Assembly: GCF_024137025.1 (NCBI RefSeq)
Contig: NZ_JAMYJR010000021.1
Coordinates: 124,001 to 188,000, forward strand
Reading direction: 5' to 3'
DNA length: 64,000 nt
Source: Paractinoplanes aksuensis
Lineage (GTDB): Bacteria > Actinomycetota > Actinomycetes > Mycobacteriales > Micromonosporaceae
Shown: positions 29,745 to 38,243 of the stretch, piece by piece
Numbering within the stretch: position 1 is the first letter of the stretch
Layout: every line of letters starts with the position of its first letter
Program-made: the position numbers and the translations under genes
The notes under the pieces: model-generated
Told to the model about the DNA's origin: nothing
Seen by the model: only the letters and a program-made list of their open reading frames with translations
Database searches by the model: none

Positions 29745-31853
29745 ATGACCGAGACACACCAGCACCACGACCAGATGCACGCCGGCCACGGCGGCCATGC
29801 CGGGCATGATCCGGCGATCTTCCGGCGCAAGTTCTGGCTGAGCCTCGTGCTGACGATCCCGATCGTGGTCAGCAGCGAGATGGTCATGGAGTGGTTCGGC
29901 TACTCGCTCGACTTCCCCGGCATCGACTGGGCCGGGCCGGTGCTGGGCACCTTCGTCTTCTTCTACGGTGGGTGGCCGTTCCTCGCCGGCGCGGTCGGTG
30001 AGGTCCGCACCCGCGCGCCCGGCATGATGCTGCTCATCGCGATGGCGATCACCGTCGCCTACGCCGCCTCGCTGGCCACCAGCGCCGGGCTGTTCGAGCT
30101 GGACTTCTGGTGGGAGCTGGCCGCCCTGGTCACGATCATGCTGCTCGGGCACTGGCAGGAGATGAAGGCGATCGGCCAGGCCCAGGGCGCGCTGTCGGCA
30201 CTGGCCGCGCTGCTGCCGGACGAGGCCACGCTCGTCCGGGAGGACGGCACGACCACGGACGTGCCGGTCGCGACGCTGATGATCGGCGACCGGGTGCTCG
30301 TCCGCTCCGGCGCCCGCGTCCCGGCCGACGGGCGGATCGTCGCGGGCACGGCCGAGATGGACGAATCGATGATCACCGGAGAGTCCCGGCCGGTTTCCCG
30401 TACGACCGGGGACCGTGTCGTGGCGGGCACGGTGGCCACCGACTCGGCCGTCCGGATCGACGTCGACGCCGTGGGTGAGAACACCGCCCTGGCCGGGATC
30501 GGCCGCCTGGTCGCGCAGGCCCAGGCGTCCAGCGGCCGGGCCCAGGTGCTGGCCGACCGCTTCGCCGCCTGGCTGTTCTACGTGGCCGCGGCGGCCGGGC
30601 TGATCACCTTCGTGACGTGGTGGACGCTGGGCAGCCTCGACCAGTCCGTCGTCCGCACGGTGACAGTGCTGGTCATCGCCTGCCCGCACGCCCTCGGCCT
30701 GGCCATCCCGCTGGTCATCGCCCTGTCCACGGCCCTCTCGGCGAAAGCCGGCATCCTGGTCAAGGACCGGCTCGCGCTCGAGCGGATGCGTACGGTGAAC
30801 GCGGTTCTCTTCGACAAGACCGGCACCCTGACCAAGGGCGCACATACGGTCACCGGCCTGGCCGGCACGGGCGGTCATACGGCGGACGAGGTGCTGCGCC
30901 TGGCCGCCGCCGTCGAGAGCGACAGCGAGCACCCGCTGGCCAAGGCTCTGGTTACTGTGGCCCGGGAGCGCAACCTGACCACCACGGCGAGCAACTTCCA
31001 ATCCCTGACCGGCCGCGGCGTCCAGGCCCAGGTCGACGGCCGCTGGTACGCCGTAGGCGGCCCGGCCCTGCTCCGCGAACTAGCCGCCGCGCCCGGCGCC
31101 ACGAACGATCCCGGCCGACCGGCCGCAGGCGGGTCAGCGGCGGACGCTCGGACACTGCATGGGCTCATCCCGGCCGACTTGGCCGTGGAGGCCAAGGCCT
31201 GGTCCGACCGGGGGGCCGCCGTGCTCCATCTGGTACGGCTGACGGACGACCGCCCCGAGGTGATCGGCGCGTTCGCGCTCGAGGACGAGATCCGCCCCGA
31301 GGCCCGGCAGGCGATCCAGCAGTTGCGCGCCCACGGCGTACGGAAACTGGTCTTGATCACCGGCGACGCCCGCCCGGTGGCCGAGGCGGTGGCGGCCGAC
31401 CTCGGCCTGGACGAGGTCTTCGCCGAAGTGTTGCCGGCCGACAAGGACAAGGCGGTGGCCGACCTGCAACAGCGGGGCCTCACGGTGGCGATGGTGGGCG
31501 ACGGCGTGAACGACGCCCCCGCACTGGCCCGGGCCGACGTCGGCCTGGCCATCGGCGCCGGCACCGACGTGGCCATCGAGTCGGCCGGCGTGGTGCTGGC
31601 CTCCTCCGACCCGCGCGCCGTGACCAGCGTGATCAAGCTGTCCCGGGCCTCGTACCGCAAGATGATCCAGAACCTGGCCTGGGCGGCCGGCTACAACGTC
31701 CTCGCCATCCCGCTCGCCGCCGGCGTCCTGGCCTGGACCGGTTTCACGCTGAGCCCCGCCGTCGGCGCCATCATGATGAGCGCGTCCACGATCGTCGTGG
31801 CCCTCAACGCCCAGCTCCTGCGCCGGGTTCGCCTCGCCCCCGAGGATCAATAG
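29745..31853 (+). CDS. CopB-type (P1B-3) copper-translocating P-type ATPase
   Basis: A 702-residue protein. The N-terminus is His-rich (nine His in the first 21 residues) with no Cys-x-x-Cys domain. About eight membrane helices include Cys-Pro-His near residue 311, the P1B-3 transport motif. The soluble parts carry Thr-Gly-Glu-Ser (actuator), Asp-Lys-Thr-Gly-Thr-Leu-Thr near 357 (phosphorylated Asp), His-Pro (nucleotide domain) and Gly-Asp-Gly-Val-Asn-Asp-Ala-Pro. Family members export copper (Cu2+ or Cu+) or silver. ATG 29745 has GGAGG 10 bases upstream. The CsoR-like operator just upstream predicts copper induction. Confidence 0.93.
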   Translation: MTETHQHHDQMHAGHGGHAGHDPAIFRRKFWLSLVLTIPIVVSSEMVMEWFGYSLDFPGIDWAGPVLGTFVFFYGGWPFLAGAVGEVRTRAPGMMLLIAMAITVAYAASLATSAGLFELDFWWELAALVTIMLLGHWQEMKAIGQAQGALSALAALLPDEATLVREDGTTTDVPVATLMIGDRVLVRSGARVPADGRIVAGTAEMDESMITGESRPVSRTTGDRVVAGTVATDSAVRIDVDAVGENTALAGIGRLVAQAQASSGRAQVLADRFAAWLFYVAAAAGLITFVTWWTLGSLDQSVVRTVTVLVIACPHALGLAIPLVIALSTALSAKAGILVKDRLALERMRTVNAVLFDKTGTLTKGAHTVTGLAGTGGHTADEVLRLAAAVESDSEHPLAKALVTVARERNLTTTASNFQSLTGRGVQAQVDGRWYAVGGPALLRELAAAPGATNDPGRPAAGGSAADARTLHGLIPADLAVEAKAWSDRGAAVLHLVRLTDDRPEVIGAFALEDEIRPEARQAIQQLRAHGVRKLVLITGDARPVAEAVAADLGLDEVFAEVLPADKDKAVADLQQRGLTVAMVGDGVNDAPALARADVGLAIGAGTDVAIESAGVVLASSDPRAVTSVIKLSRASYRKMIQNLAWAAGYNVLAIPLAAGVLAWTGFTLSPAVGAIMMSASTIVVALNAQLLRRVRLAPEDQ

Positions 31854-31856
31854 CCC

Positions 31857-32255
31857 TTACGGCATCTGAGAGGGGAGATACGTGGTCTCGCCGGAGGCGC
31901 TGCGGGCGACGACGGTGAACTCGTCGGTGCGGGCGGTCGGCATCGCGGTCCACGACGCCACCGCCTTCTCCGCCGCCCCCGGCACCAGCGCCGGCACGAC
32001 CACCGCGCCGACCACCCCGGCCGCCACGGTGATGGCCCCGGCCGTGATCCAGCGCCGGCGCACCGACGAGGTCGCGGCCCGGCCGGCCATCGTGCGCTCG
32101 ACGAAGTTCCGCTGTTGCGGGGTCAACACGCTGAGAAGCTCATCCCTCGTCAGCGGATCCTCCAGGCAGCCCGCGACTTCGTCCCCGGGGCGCTCGAAAA
32201 CACCCGCCTGATACTCAGCCTCGCCGGTCAGCCGACGGTTCTCCTTACGCGACAA
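31857..32255 (-). CDS. small single-pass membrane protein
   Basis: A 132-residue protein with a cytoplasmic N-terminal 70 residues (one Cys, acidic), one transmembrane helix (about 70-92) and a 40-residue extracytoplasmic tail. The layout recalls anti-sigma factors or sensor-like regulators, but no zinc-binding His-x3-Cys-x2-Cys motif is present and no sigma gene is adjacent. It is convergent with the CopB gene, stops only 4 bases apart, with no terminator between. The function is unknown. Confidence 0.6.
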   Translation of the reverse strand: MSRKENRRLTGEAEYQAGVFERPGDEVAGCLEDPLTRDELLSVLTPQQRNFVERTMAGRAATSSVRRRWITAGAITVAAGVVGAVVVPALVPGAAEKAVASWTAMPTARTDEFTVVARSASGETTYLPSQMP

Positions 32256-32356
32256 CCTTGTCGGCGTCCACGTGCCGTCTGCCCTCCCCTAAGGACCGGG
32301 TAGTCCCGCACGGTAGGCGTGTCCGGCCCGGCAATTCGGAACGGCAGAGACAGCTG

Positions 32357-34189
32357 TCACTCCAAAGAGGTCAGCAGATTGACCAGGCGGGGTGGGCGGA
32401 CGATGACGCGGGCGACCGGGTGGTCGACGGTGGCCAGGGCGCGTTCCCGCAGGGTGGCGGCGTCGATGTCGGGTGGGACTTCAAGGCGGGCGCGGACCTT
32501 GCCGTTGACTTGGACCACGCACGTCACGGTCGGCTCGGCGGCCAGGGTGGGGTCGATTCTGGGCCAGCCGGCGTAGGCCACGCCGGGTTGGTGGCCCAGG
32601 CGGGACCACATCTCTTCGGCCGCGTACGGGGTGAACAGCGTCAACACCACGGCCAGGTGCTCGGTGGCCTCGCGGGTGGCGGGGTCGGCGGGGTCGGCCC
32701 GGCGGGCCGCGGTGGTCAGTTGCATCGTGCGGGCCACCGCCGCGTTGAAGCGACGATGCTCGAGCAGGTCGGTGATCTGGCGCAGCAGGCGGTGGGTGGT
32801 GCGGCGCAGTTCGGCGTCGCCGCGCGCGGGGTCGGTGCCGGGTGGCGTCGTCACGGCGGCGGCCAGGCGTAGCGCGCGGCTCAGGAAGCGGACCGCGCCG
32901 CCCGGTGAGACGTCGGCCCAGTCGATGTCCTCTTCCGGTGGGCCGGCGAACACCATGGTCAGGCGGACCGCGTCCACGCCGTAGGTGTCCAACTGGTCGC
33001 CCAGGTGGACCATGTTGCCCTTCGACTTGCTCATCGCCGCGCCGTTCAGGATGACCTGGCCCTGGGTGAGCAGGTGGCGGAACGGCTCGCCGAAACCGAT
33101 CAGGCCCAGGTCACGCAGCGCCTTGGTGAGGAAGCGCGCGTACAGCAGGTGCAGCACGGCGTGATCGGAGCCGCCGATGTACTGGTCGACCGGCATCCAC
33201 TTCCGAACTTCTTCCGGATCGAACGGCCCCTTTTCGTACGAGGGTGAGCAGTACCGCAGGAAGTACCAGGACGAGTCGACGAAGGTGTCCAGCGTGTCCG
33301 TGTCCCGCTCGGCCGGGCCGCCGCAGCGCGGGCAGTCGACCTCGGCCCAGTCGCGGGCGGCGGCCAGCGGTGACTGCCCTTTCGGGGCCAGGTCGGCTCC
33401 GCGCAGGTCGGGCAGCAGCACCGGCAGTTGGTCGTCGGGCACCGGCACGACGCCGCACCCTCCACAGTGCACGACCGGGATCGGGCAGCCCCAGTAGCGC
33501 TGCCGGGACACCAGCCAGTCGTGCAGGTGGGCGATCCAGTTGCGCTGCATGGTGAGGACGGCGGGCGGCCAACGCCCGTCGAGCTCGGCCAGGTCGTCGC
33601 GCAACTGATCGGCGTACGCCGTAATTCTCAGGAACCACTGCGTGAGCTCGCGTTGGACCACCTGGGCGCCGCAACGCTCGCAGCAGCCGGCGATCACCTG
33701 CTCGTTGGCCAGCACGGTCTGATCGGCCGGGCACCAGTTGACCGGCGCCCGCCGTCGCTCAGCCAGGCCGGCGCCGAGCAGCCGCGTGAATATCCACTGT
33801 GTCCAGCGGTAGAACGACGGGTCGTGGGTGTGCAGGCGGGTGGCCCAGTCGATCGACGTCGCGTACCGCCGGAACGACTCGGCCTGCGTCTCGATGTTGG
33901 CGACGGTCCAGTCGGCCGGGTGGCGGCCACGCTTGAGGGCGGCGTTCTCGGCGGGCAGGCCGAACGAGTCCCACCCGACCGGGTGCAGCACGTCGAAGCC
34001 CTGCTGGGTCCAGAAGCGGGCGACCACGTCGCCCAGCGCGTAGGCCTCGGCGTGGCCCATATGAAGATCACCCGAGGGGTACGCGAACATGTCGACGACG
34101 GTGCGGCGGGGCCCACCGTGGGGGCGGGCGAGCGACTGCCACACCGGCCGCCACTTGCGTTCCAGCGCCGCGAAGTCGTAGTCGCCCAT
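32357..34189 (-). CDS. leucyl-tRNA synthetase paralogue lacking the CP1 editing domain
   Basis: A 610-residue class I synthetase. The LeuRS catalytic core is intact: His-Met-Gly-His at 43-46 (HIGH), Trp-Tyr-Phe-Leu-Arg-Tyr, and Met-Ser-Lys-Ser-Lys near 387. A Cys4 zinc module (Cys-Gly-Gly-Cys...Cys-Pro-Arg-Cys) lies about 243-305, and the C-terminal Val-Gln-Val-Asn-Gly-Lys-Val-Arg domain is present. In ordinary LeuRS the roughly 190-residue editing domain sits between Glu/Gln-Arg-Asn-Trp-Ile and Asp-Trp-x-x-Ser-Arg-Gln-Arg-Tyr-Trp-Gly. Here the two are joined by only Ala-His-Leu-His (about residues 213-235). It follows the flavoprotein stop by 4 bases, with its AGGGGTGAGG overlapping that stop. 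It likely charges a leucine-like substrate without proofreading, or confers inhibitor resistance. Confidence 0.88.
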   Translation of the reverse strand: MGDYDFAALERKWRPVWQSLARPHGGPRRTVVDMFAYPSGDLHMGHAEAYALGDVVARFWTQQGFDVLHPVGWDSFGLPAENAALKRGRHPADWTVANIETQAESFRRYATSIDWATRLHTHDPSFYRWTQWIFTRLLGAGLAERRRAPVNWCPADQTVLANEQVIAGCCERCGAQVVQRELTQWFLRITAYADQLRDDLAELDGRWPPAVLTMQRNWIAHLHDWLVSRQRYWGCPIPVVHCGGCGVVPVPDDQLPVLLPDLRGADLAPKGQSPLAAARDWAEVDCPRCGGPAERDTDTLDTFVDSSWYFLRYCSPSYEKGPFDPEEVRKWMPVDQYIGGSDHAVLHLLYARFLTKALRDLGLIGFGEPFRHLLTQGQVILNGAAMSKSKGNMVHLGDQLDTYGVDAVRLTMVFAGPPEEDIDWADVSPGGAVRFLSRALRLAAAVTTPPGTDPARGDAELRRTTHRLLRQITDLLEHRRFNAAVARTMQLTTAARRADPADPATREATEHLAVVLTLFTPYAAEEMWSRLGHQPGVAYAGWPRIDPTLAAEPTVTCVVQVNGKVRARLEVPPDIDAATLRERALATVDHPVARVIVRPPRLVNLLTSLE

Positions 34190-34193
34190 GCCC

Positions 34194-35510
34194 TCACCCC
34201 TGGCGTTTACGCTCCCGCGCCCGGCGCAGCACCCGCAACACAAATTCGGGCTTCATGAGCACCGACGGCGGGTCGAGCAGCTGCTGGACCCGGACGAACG
34301 CGCGGTTGACGCCGGCGTCGATCTGGGAGGCGTACGCGATCTGGCGCGAGTACCAGTTGCGGAGCTTGATATCGCGCGGGCGCGGCCCGGTGGTCTGCGG
34401 ATAGGCGAAATCGCCGCCGACCGCGAACTGCCACGGCGTCTCCACGATCTGCGCGACCGCGGCGTAGTAGTCGCGGGCCATCGCCGTACCGGAAGGGTGC
34501 TTGTCGAGGGCTTCCCCGAGCGCCCGGGCCGAGAAGGCGGCGCAGGTCATGCCCTGGCCGTAGATCGGGTTGAAGCTGCAGATCGCGTCGCCGAGCGCGA
34601 CGTAGCCCGGCGGTGGATTCTCCAGCTGCTCGAACAACCGGCGGCGGGACGACGGGAACTTCGCGACCACGATGTCGGTCAGCGGCTCGGCCCGGCCGAT
34701 CAGTTCGCTCAGCATCGGGTCGGGCAGCTCACGGGCGAACCGCTCGAACGCCTCGACGTCGGTCGGCACCTCGGGGAAGTGCCAGCCGCCGATCCCGATC
34801 ATCCAGCGGTCGCCCTCCACGGGGATGGCCAGGCCGTCCACCCGCTCGTGGGGCGAGGTGGGCAGGGTGAAGACGGCCTCCCAGTCCGGCAGGTCGCCCG
34901 GCCGGCGGCGGTACAGACGGGTCGCGTACGCCACGCCGACTTTGACCTCGAGCTGTGCCGGCGCGCGCAGACCGAGGGCCGTGAGCCAGCGGTCGGAACG
35001 GGCCCCGCGCCCGGTGCAGTCGACGACCAGGTCGGCCCCGACGGTCTCGCCGGCGTCGAGGACGACACCGGTGACGCCGGCCGAGGACCCGGTCAGCCCC
35101 GACACCGCCACCTGGTCGCGGAAGGTCACGCCGGGCAGCTTGGTCACCCGGTCGCGCACCAGCCCCTCGATGAGCGGGCGGGTGGCGGCGACCAGCTCGA
35201 CCCCGGTCGGCGCCTTCGGCCAGCGCCGGCCCAGACGGTAGCTGCACAGACCGGTGCCGGTGTCGAACTTCGTGCCGCCGGCGGCGATCAGCTCGGCCTC
35301 GAAGCCGGGGAAGCGGGTGTCCAGCTCTTGCAGCCCGGACGCCAGCAGGATGTGCGGATGGCTGCCCTGCGGCACGCCGCGCCGGGGCACTGGCTCGTCG
35401 GGCAGGGAATCGCGATCGAGCACGGTCACCTGGTCGTACCGGTCGCTGAGCATGCGGGCGGCGGTCAACCCCGCCAGCCCGGCCCCGATCACCACTGCTT
35501 CGTTGTCCAC
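34194..35510 (-). CDS. FAD-dependent oxygenase (aromatic hydroxylase/epoxidase-like)
   Basis: A 438-residue flavoprotein. The N-terminal Rossmann motif is Val-Ile-Gly-Ala-Gly-Leu-Ala-Gly-Leu near residue 7, followed by Val-Leu-Asp-Arg-Asp (ribose-binding acid). Val-Asp-Cys-Thr-Gly-Arg-Gly lies near 169, and the second FAD motif Gly-Asp-Ala-Ile-Cys-Ser-Phe-Asn-Pro-Ile-Tyr-Gly-Gln-Gly near 315 is typical of squalene-epoxidase/geranylgeranyl-reductase-like monooxygenases of secondary metabolism. It starts at GTG 35510 with a poor ribosome binding site. It is 4 bases upstream of the editing-free LeuRS gene, strongly suggesting a shared pathway. The substrate is unknown. Confidence 0.85.
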   Translation of the reverse strand: MDNEAVVIGAGLAGLTAARMLSDRYDQVTVLDRDSLPDEPVPRRGVPQGSHPHILLASGLQELDTRFPGFEAELIAAGGTKFDTGTGLCSYRLGRRWPKAPTGVELVAATRPLIEGLVRDRVTKLPGVTFRDQVAVSGLTGSSAGVTGVVLDAGETVGADLVVDCTGRGARSDRWLTALGLRAPAQLEVKVGVAYATRLYRRRPGDLPDWEAVFTLPTSPHERVDGLAIPVEGDRWMIGIGGWHFPEVPTDVEAFERFARELPDPMLSELIGRAEPLTDIVVAKFPSSRRRLFEQLENPPPGYVALGDAICSFNPIYGQGMTCAAFSARALGEALDKHPSGTAMARDYYAAVAQIVETPWQFAVGGDFAYPQTTGPRPRDIKLRNWYSRQIAYASQIDAGVNRAFVRVQQLLDPPSVLMKPEFVLRVLRRARERKRQG

Positions 35511-35554
35511 ACCAGCCAGTCAACCGAGGATCCGGGGCGGGCGCGACCCTGCTA

Positions 35555-36793
35555 TCACGACACCGACAGCCGGAGGGCGCCGTTGCTCCGGTCGAGGCCG
35601 ATGCGGTCGAGGCCGTCGACGACGAGGTCGGCCTCGGTCAGCTCGCCGGCGGCCGAGGTGCCGGTGACGGCGATGACCGAGCAGCCCGCGGCCCGGGCCG
35701 AGCGGATCCCGGCCACCGCGTCCTCGACGGCCAGGCAGCGGCGGGGGTCGACGCCGAGGCGCTGGGCAGCCAGCACGAACGGCTCGGGGTCGGGCTTGCC
35801 GCGGCGGACGTCGTCGGCGGTGACCATGACCGCGGGCACGGGCAGGCCGGCGGCGCGGATGCGGGCCGTCGCGAGCCGGGCCGACCCGGAGGTCACGATG
35901 GCTCGACGCGCCTCGGGCAGACCGGTGAACAGCGACAGCGCGCCCAGCGTGGACTGCACGGTCACCGCGTCGGCGACCTCGAGGTCGGTGATCCGGGCCA
36001 GCCCGGCCGCGACCCGGCGCGGCGGCAGCAGCATCCTGAGCAGGTCGCGGGCCGGTCGGCCGTGGTGGGCGGCGACCGCGCCGGGCGGGATGCCGGTCTC
36101 GGCGGCCAGCCGTCGCCAGGAGCGCAGGACCGAGGCGGTGGAGTCGATGAGCGTGCCGTCGAGGTCGAACAGGACGGCGTCGAACGTCTTGCGCAGCAGG
36201 GCCTCGGACGGCTCGGCGGCGGCCCGGTGCCCCAGCACGGCCAGCACCCGCAGCAGTTGCTGGCCGGTCGTGAGCTCCCCGTCGACGGTGACGACGGGGG
36301 CGACCGGGGCCGGCGCGGGCGGTTCGGGCGTACGGTGCCGGTCGCGGGTCTCGGACCGCTGGGCCCGGCGCGCGTCGAACAGTTCCGCGTCGCCGGCGAT
36401 GTGGACCATGCACAGGTCGGCGTCGCCCACCGACTCGCGCAGCCGCTCCCAGGCCTCGCCGCCCCGCAGCTCGGCCGTGAACGGCGCGACCAGCACGGCC
36501 CGGCCCCCGGTGGCGGCGACGTCACCGGCCACCGCGCGCAGGGCGGCATAACGACCCTCGCGGATGGCCGGGCTGTGCGGCGAGGCCAGCCAGTGCCCGC
36601 CCAGAACGTCCGGCGGAAGGCTGTCGAGCAGCGGATTCGTCAGCGAGTCGAGGTCGAGCAGCGGCGCGCCGAGCGCGGTCGCCAGGGCCCGGCCGAGCGT
36701 CGACTTGCCGCTGCCGGCGATGCCGGCGACGGCCACGACGAGAGCTTCGGCCGGTTGACAAGCCTGCGGAGAGCGCCACATCATGAGGCGCAT
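35555..36793 (-). CDS. gluconokinase-like P-loop kinase fused to a HAD phosphatase
   Basis: A 412-residue fusion. Residues about 18-190 are a shikimate/gluconate-kinase-like P-loop domain (Gly-Ile-Ala-Gly-Ser-Gly-Lys-Ser-Thr at 24-32, then Leu-Asp-Leu-Asp-Ser-Leu). Residues about 205-410 are a HAD domain of the beta-phosphoglucomutase type (Phe-Asp-Leu-Asp-Gly-Thr-Leu, Val-Thr-Ser-Gly-Ser, Gly-Lys-Pro-Asp-Pro-Glu-Pro-Phe, Val-Glu-Asp-Ala). ATG 36793 is used although two more Met follow. No Shine-Dalgarno is visible, so a leaderless mRNA is likely. It is divergent from the FGGY kinase gene, and operator S1 covers its start. It may supply a second phosphorylation of the sugar and trim dead-end phosphates. 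Confidence 0.8.
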   Translation of the reverse strand: MRLMMWRSPQACQPAEALVVAVAGIAGSGKSTLGRALATALGAPLLDLDSLTNPLLDSLPPDVLGGHWLASPHSPAIREGRYAALRAVAGDVAATGGRAVLVAPFTAELRGGEAWERLRESVGDADLCMVHIAGDAELFDARRAQRSETRDRHRTPEPPAPAPVAPVVTVDGELTTGQQLLRVLAVLGHRAAAEPSEALLRKTFDAVLFDLDGTLIDSTASVLRSWRRLAAETGIPPGAVAAHHGRPARDLLRMLLPPRRVAAGLARITDLEVADAVTVQSTLGALSLFTGLPEARRAIVTSGSARLATARIRAAGLPVPAVMVTADDVRRGKPDPEPFVLAAQRLGVDPRRCLAVEDAVAGIRSARAAGCSVIAVTGTSAAGELTEADLVVDGLDRIGLDRSNGALRLSVS

Positions 36794-36831
36794 GTTACCG
36801 GTGTCATGGCTTTCTGCGACACCGGTGACAT
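36792..36831. promoter_or_regulatory. two LacI-type operators in the divergent kinase promoter region
   Basis: S1 (36792-36807) and S2 (36816-36831) are 16-bp palindromes centred on ACCGGT, with half-sites close to ATGACACC. Their centres are 24 bp apart. S1 overlaps the start of the minus-strand kinase-HAD gene; S2 lies 30 bases before the FGGY kinase start. They resemble three sites at 40213-40276. Confidence 0.7.
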
Positions 36832-36860
36832 GACGAAACTTCGGCGGTTGGAGATCCCCT

Positions 36861-38243
36861 GTGGCAGACCCTGTTGGTGCCCCGTCGTGCCTGGTCGCCG
36901 GTCTGGACCTGGGCAGCACGAGCCTGAAGATGCTCGTCACCGACGAGGCGGGGACCGAGGTCGGCGCGGCCCAGGTGCCGACGCCGTGGCGCTCCGGGCC
37001 GGGCGGCAGCACCGAGATGACCGCCGAGGCGCTGCTCGAGGCCGTGTGGTCGTTGATCGGCGCGGCCGCGCACGAGACCGCGAAGGTCTCCCCCGCGCCG
37101 ATCGCCGCCGTCGCGATCGCCGGCATGGCCGAGACCGGCCTGGTCATCGACGCCGACGGCACCGCGGTCGCGCCCGGCCTGGCCTGGTTCGACCCGCGGG
37201 GAGCGGGCCAGGCCGCGGCCTTCCCGCCCGGAATCCGCGACGAGTTCGCCGGTCGCACCGGGTTGCCGCTGGGCGCGCAGGTCAGCGTGGCCAAGCTGGC
37301 CTGGCTGCGCGACCAGGGAGTGCGGCTGGCCGGGCGGCGCTGGCTCAACCTGCCGGAGTTCGTGGCGGGCGCGCTGGGCGGGCGCACCGCGCTCGAGCTG
37401 TCGCTGACCTCGCGTACGGGCCTGCTCGACCAGGACACGGGGCGGCCCTGGCCGCAGATGCTGGACGCGCTCGGCCTCGACGAGACGTTCCTGCCGCCGC
37501 TGGTCGACGCGGGCAGCCCTTTCGGCGAGGCGCGCGCCGGCATCGTTCCGCCGAGCATGGCCGGGGCCCGGCTGACCGTGGCCGGGCACGACCACCTGGT
37601 CGCGGCCGAGGCCACCGGCGGGCTGCCGGCCGACCACTACCACGTGTCCATGGGCACGGCCGAGGTGCTGCTGCGCGTCATCGACGCCCCGCTCGGCTAC
37701 GCGGCCCGGCGCCGGCTGGCCGACCACCTGATCAACGAGGTCCGCCACGTCGTGCCGGGCAAACACGTGCTGGTGGCCGGGGTCAAGACCGGTCTGCTGC
37801 TGCGCCGGGTGCTGCAGACGGCCGGCATCCACGACCGGCGCGGCCGGGACGACCTCGACGTCGCCGTCATGGCCCTGCCGTACGAGGGGCTGCTGCCGGA
37901 CGACGCGATCGAGGTGTCCGGGGCCCGCAACGACGACGGCGTTCTGCACCTGACCGTCCGCACCGACGGGGTCAGCCCGGCCGAGGTCTTCGGCGCCGTG
38001 CTGCGGCACAGCAACGCCGAGATCTCGCTGCTCATCGAGGCCATGGACCGGGAACTGGCCCCGGCCGTCACGGCCACCCTGACCGGCGGCTGGGCCGGCA
38101 TGGCGGCCGTCCAGCGGGCCCGGTCCCAGGTGCTGCCCGCGCTCACCGCCTCGGCCCGCGACCAGGAAACCGCGTACGGGGCCACCCGGTCCGCCCTCCG
38201 CCTGCTCAGCACGACTCCTTCGAAGATTGGAACCGCACCGTGA
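36861..38243 (+). CDS. FGGY-family carbohydrate kinase
   Basis: A 460-residue sugar kinase. The N-terminal phosphate-1 loop is Leu-Asp-Leu-Gly-Ser-Thr-Ser-Leu-Lys near residue 14. Trp-Phe-Asp-Pro-Arg and the second-domain Gly-His-Asp-His (catalytic Asp) near 237 and Ser-Met-Gly-Thr-Ala-Glu near 257 match the family, although the C-terminal Gly-Gly signature is modest (Leu-Thr-Gly-Gly-Trp). The substrate is presumably a ketose made by the dehydrogenases of this locus. GTG 36861 has GGAG 9 bases upstream. Its TGA overlaps the aldolase GTG. Confidence 0.88.
   Translation: MADPVGAPSCLVAGLDLGSTSLKMLVTDEAGTEVGAAQVPTPWRSGPGGSTEMTAEALLEAVWSLIGAAAHETAKVSPAPIAAVAIAGMAETGLVIDADGTAVAPGLAWFDPRGAGQAAAFPPGIRDEFAGRTGLPLGAQVSVAKLAWLRDQGVRLAGRRWLNLPEFVAGALGGRTALELSLTSRTGLLDQDTGRPWPQMLDALGLDETFLPPLVDAGSPFGEARAGIVPPSMAGARLTVAGHDHLVAAEATGGLPADHYHVSMGTAEVLLRVIDAPLGYAARRRLADHLINEVRHVVPGKHVLVAGVKTGLLLRRVLQTAGIHDRRGRDDLDVAVMALPYEGLLPDDAIEVSGARNDDGVLHLTVRTDGVSPAEVFGAVLRHSNAEISLLIEAMDRELAPAVTATLTGGWAGMAAVQRARSQVLPALTASARDQETAYGATRSALRLLSTTPSKIGTAP

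Noticed and set aside
34190..34243. N-terminal extension of the LeuRS paralogue
   Set aside because: It overlaps the flavoprotein coding end, is Cys/Gly-rich noise, and the AGGGGTGAGG directly before ATG 34189 fixes the start.
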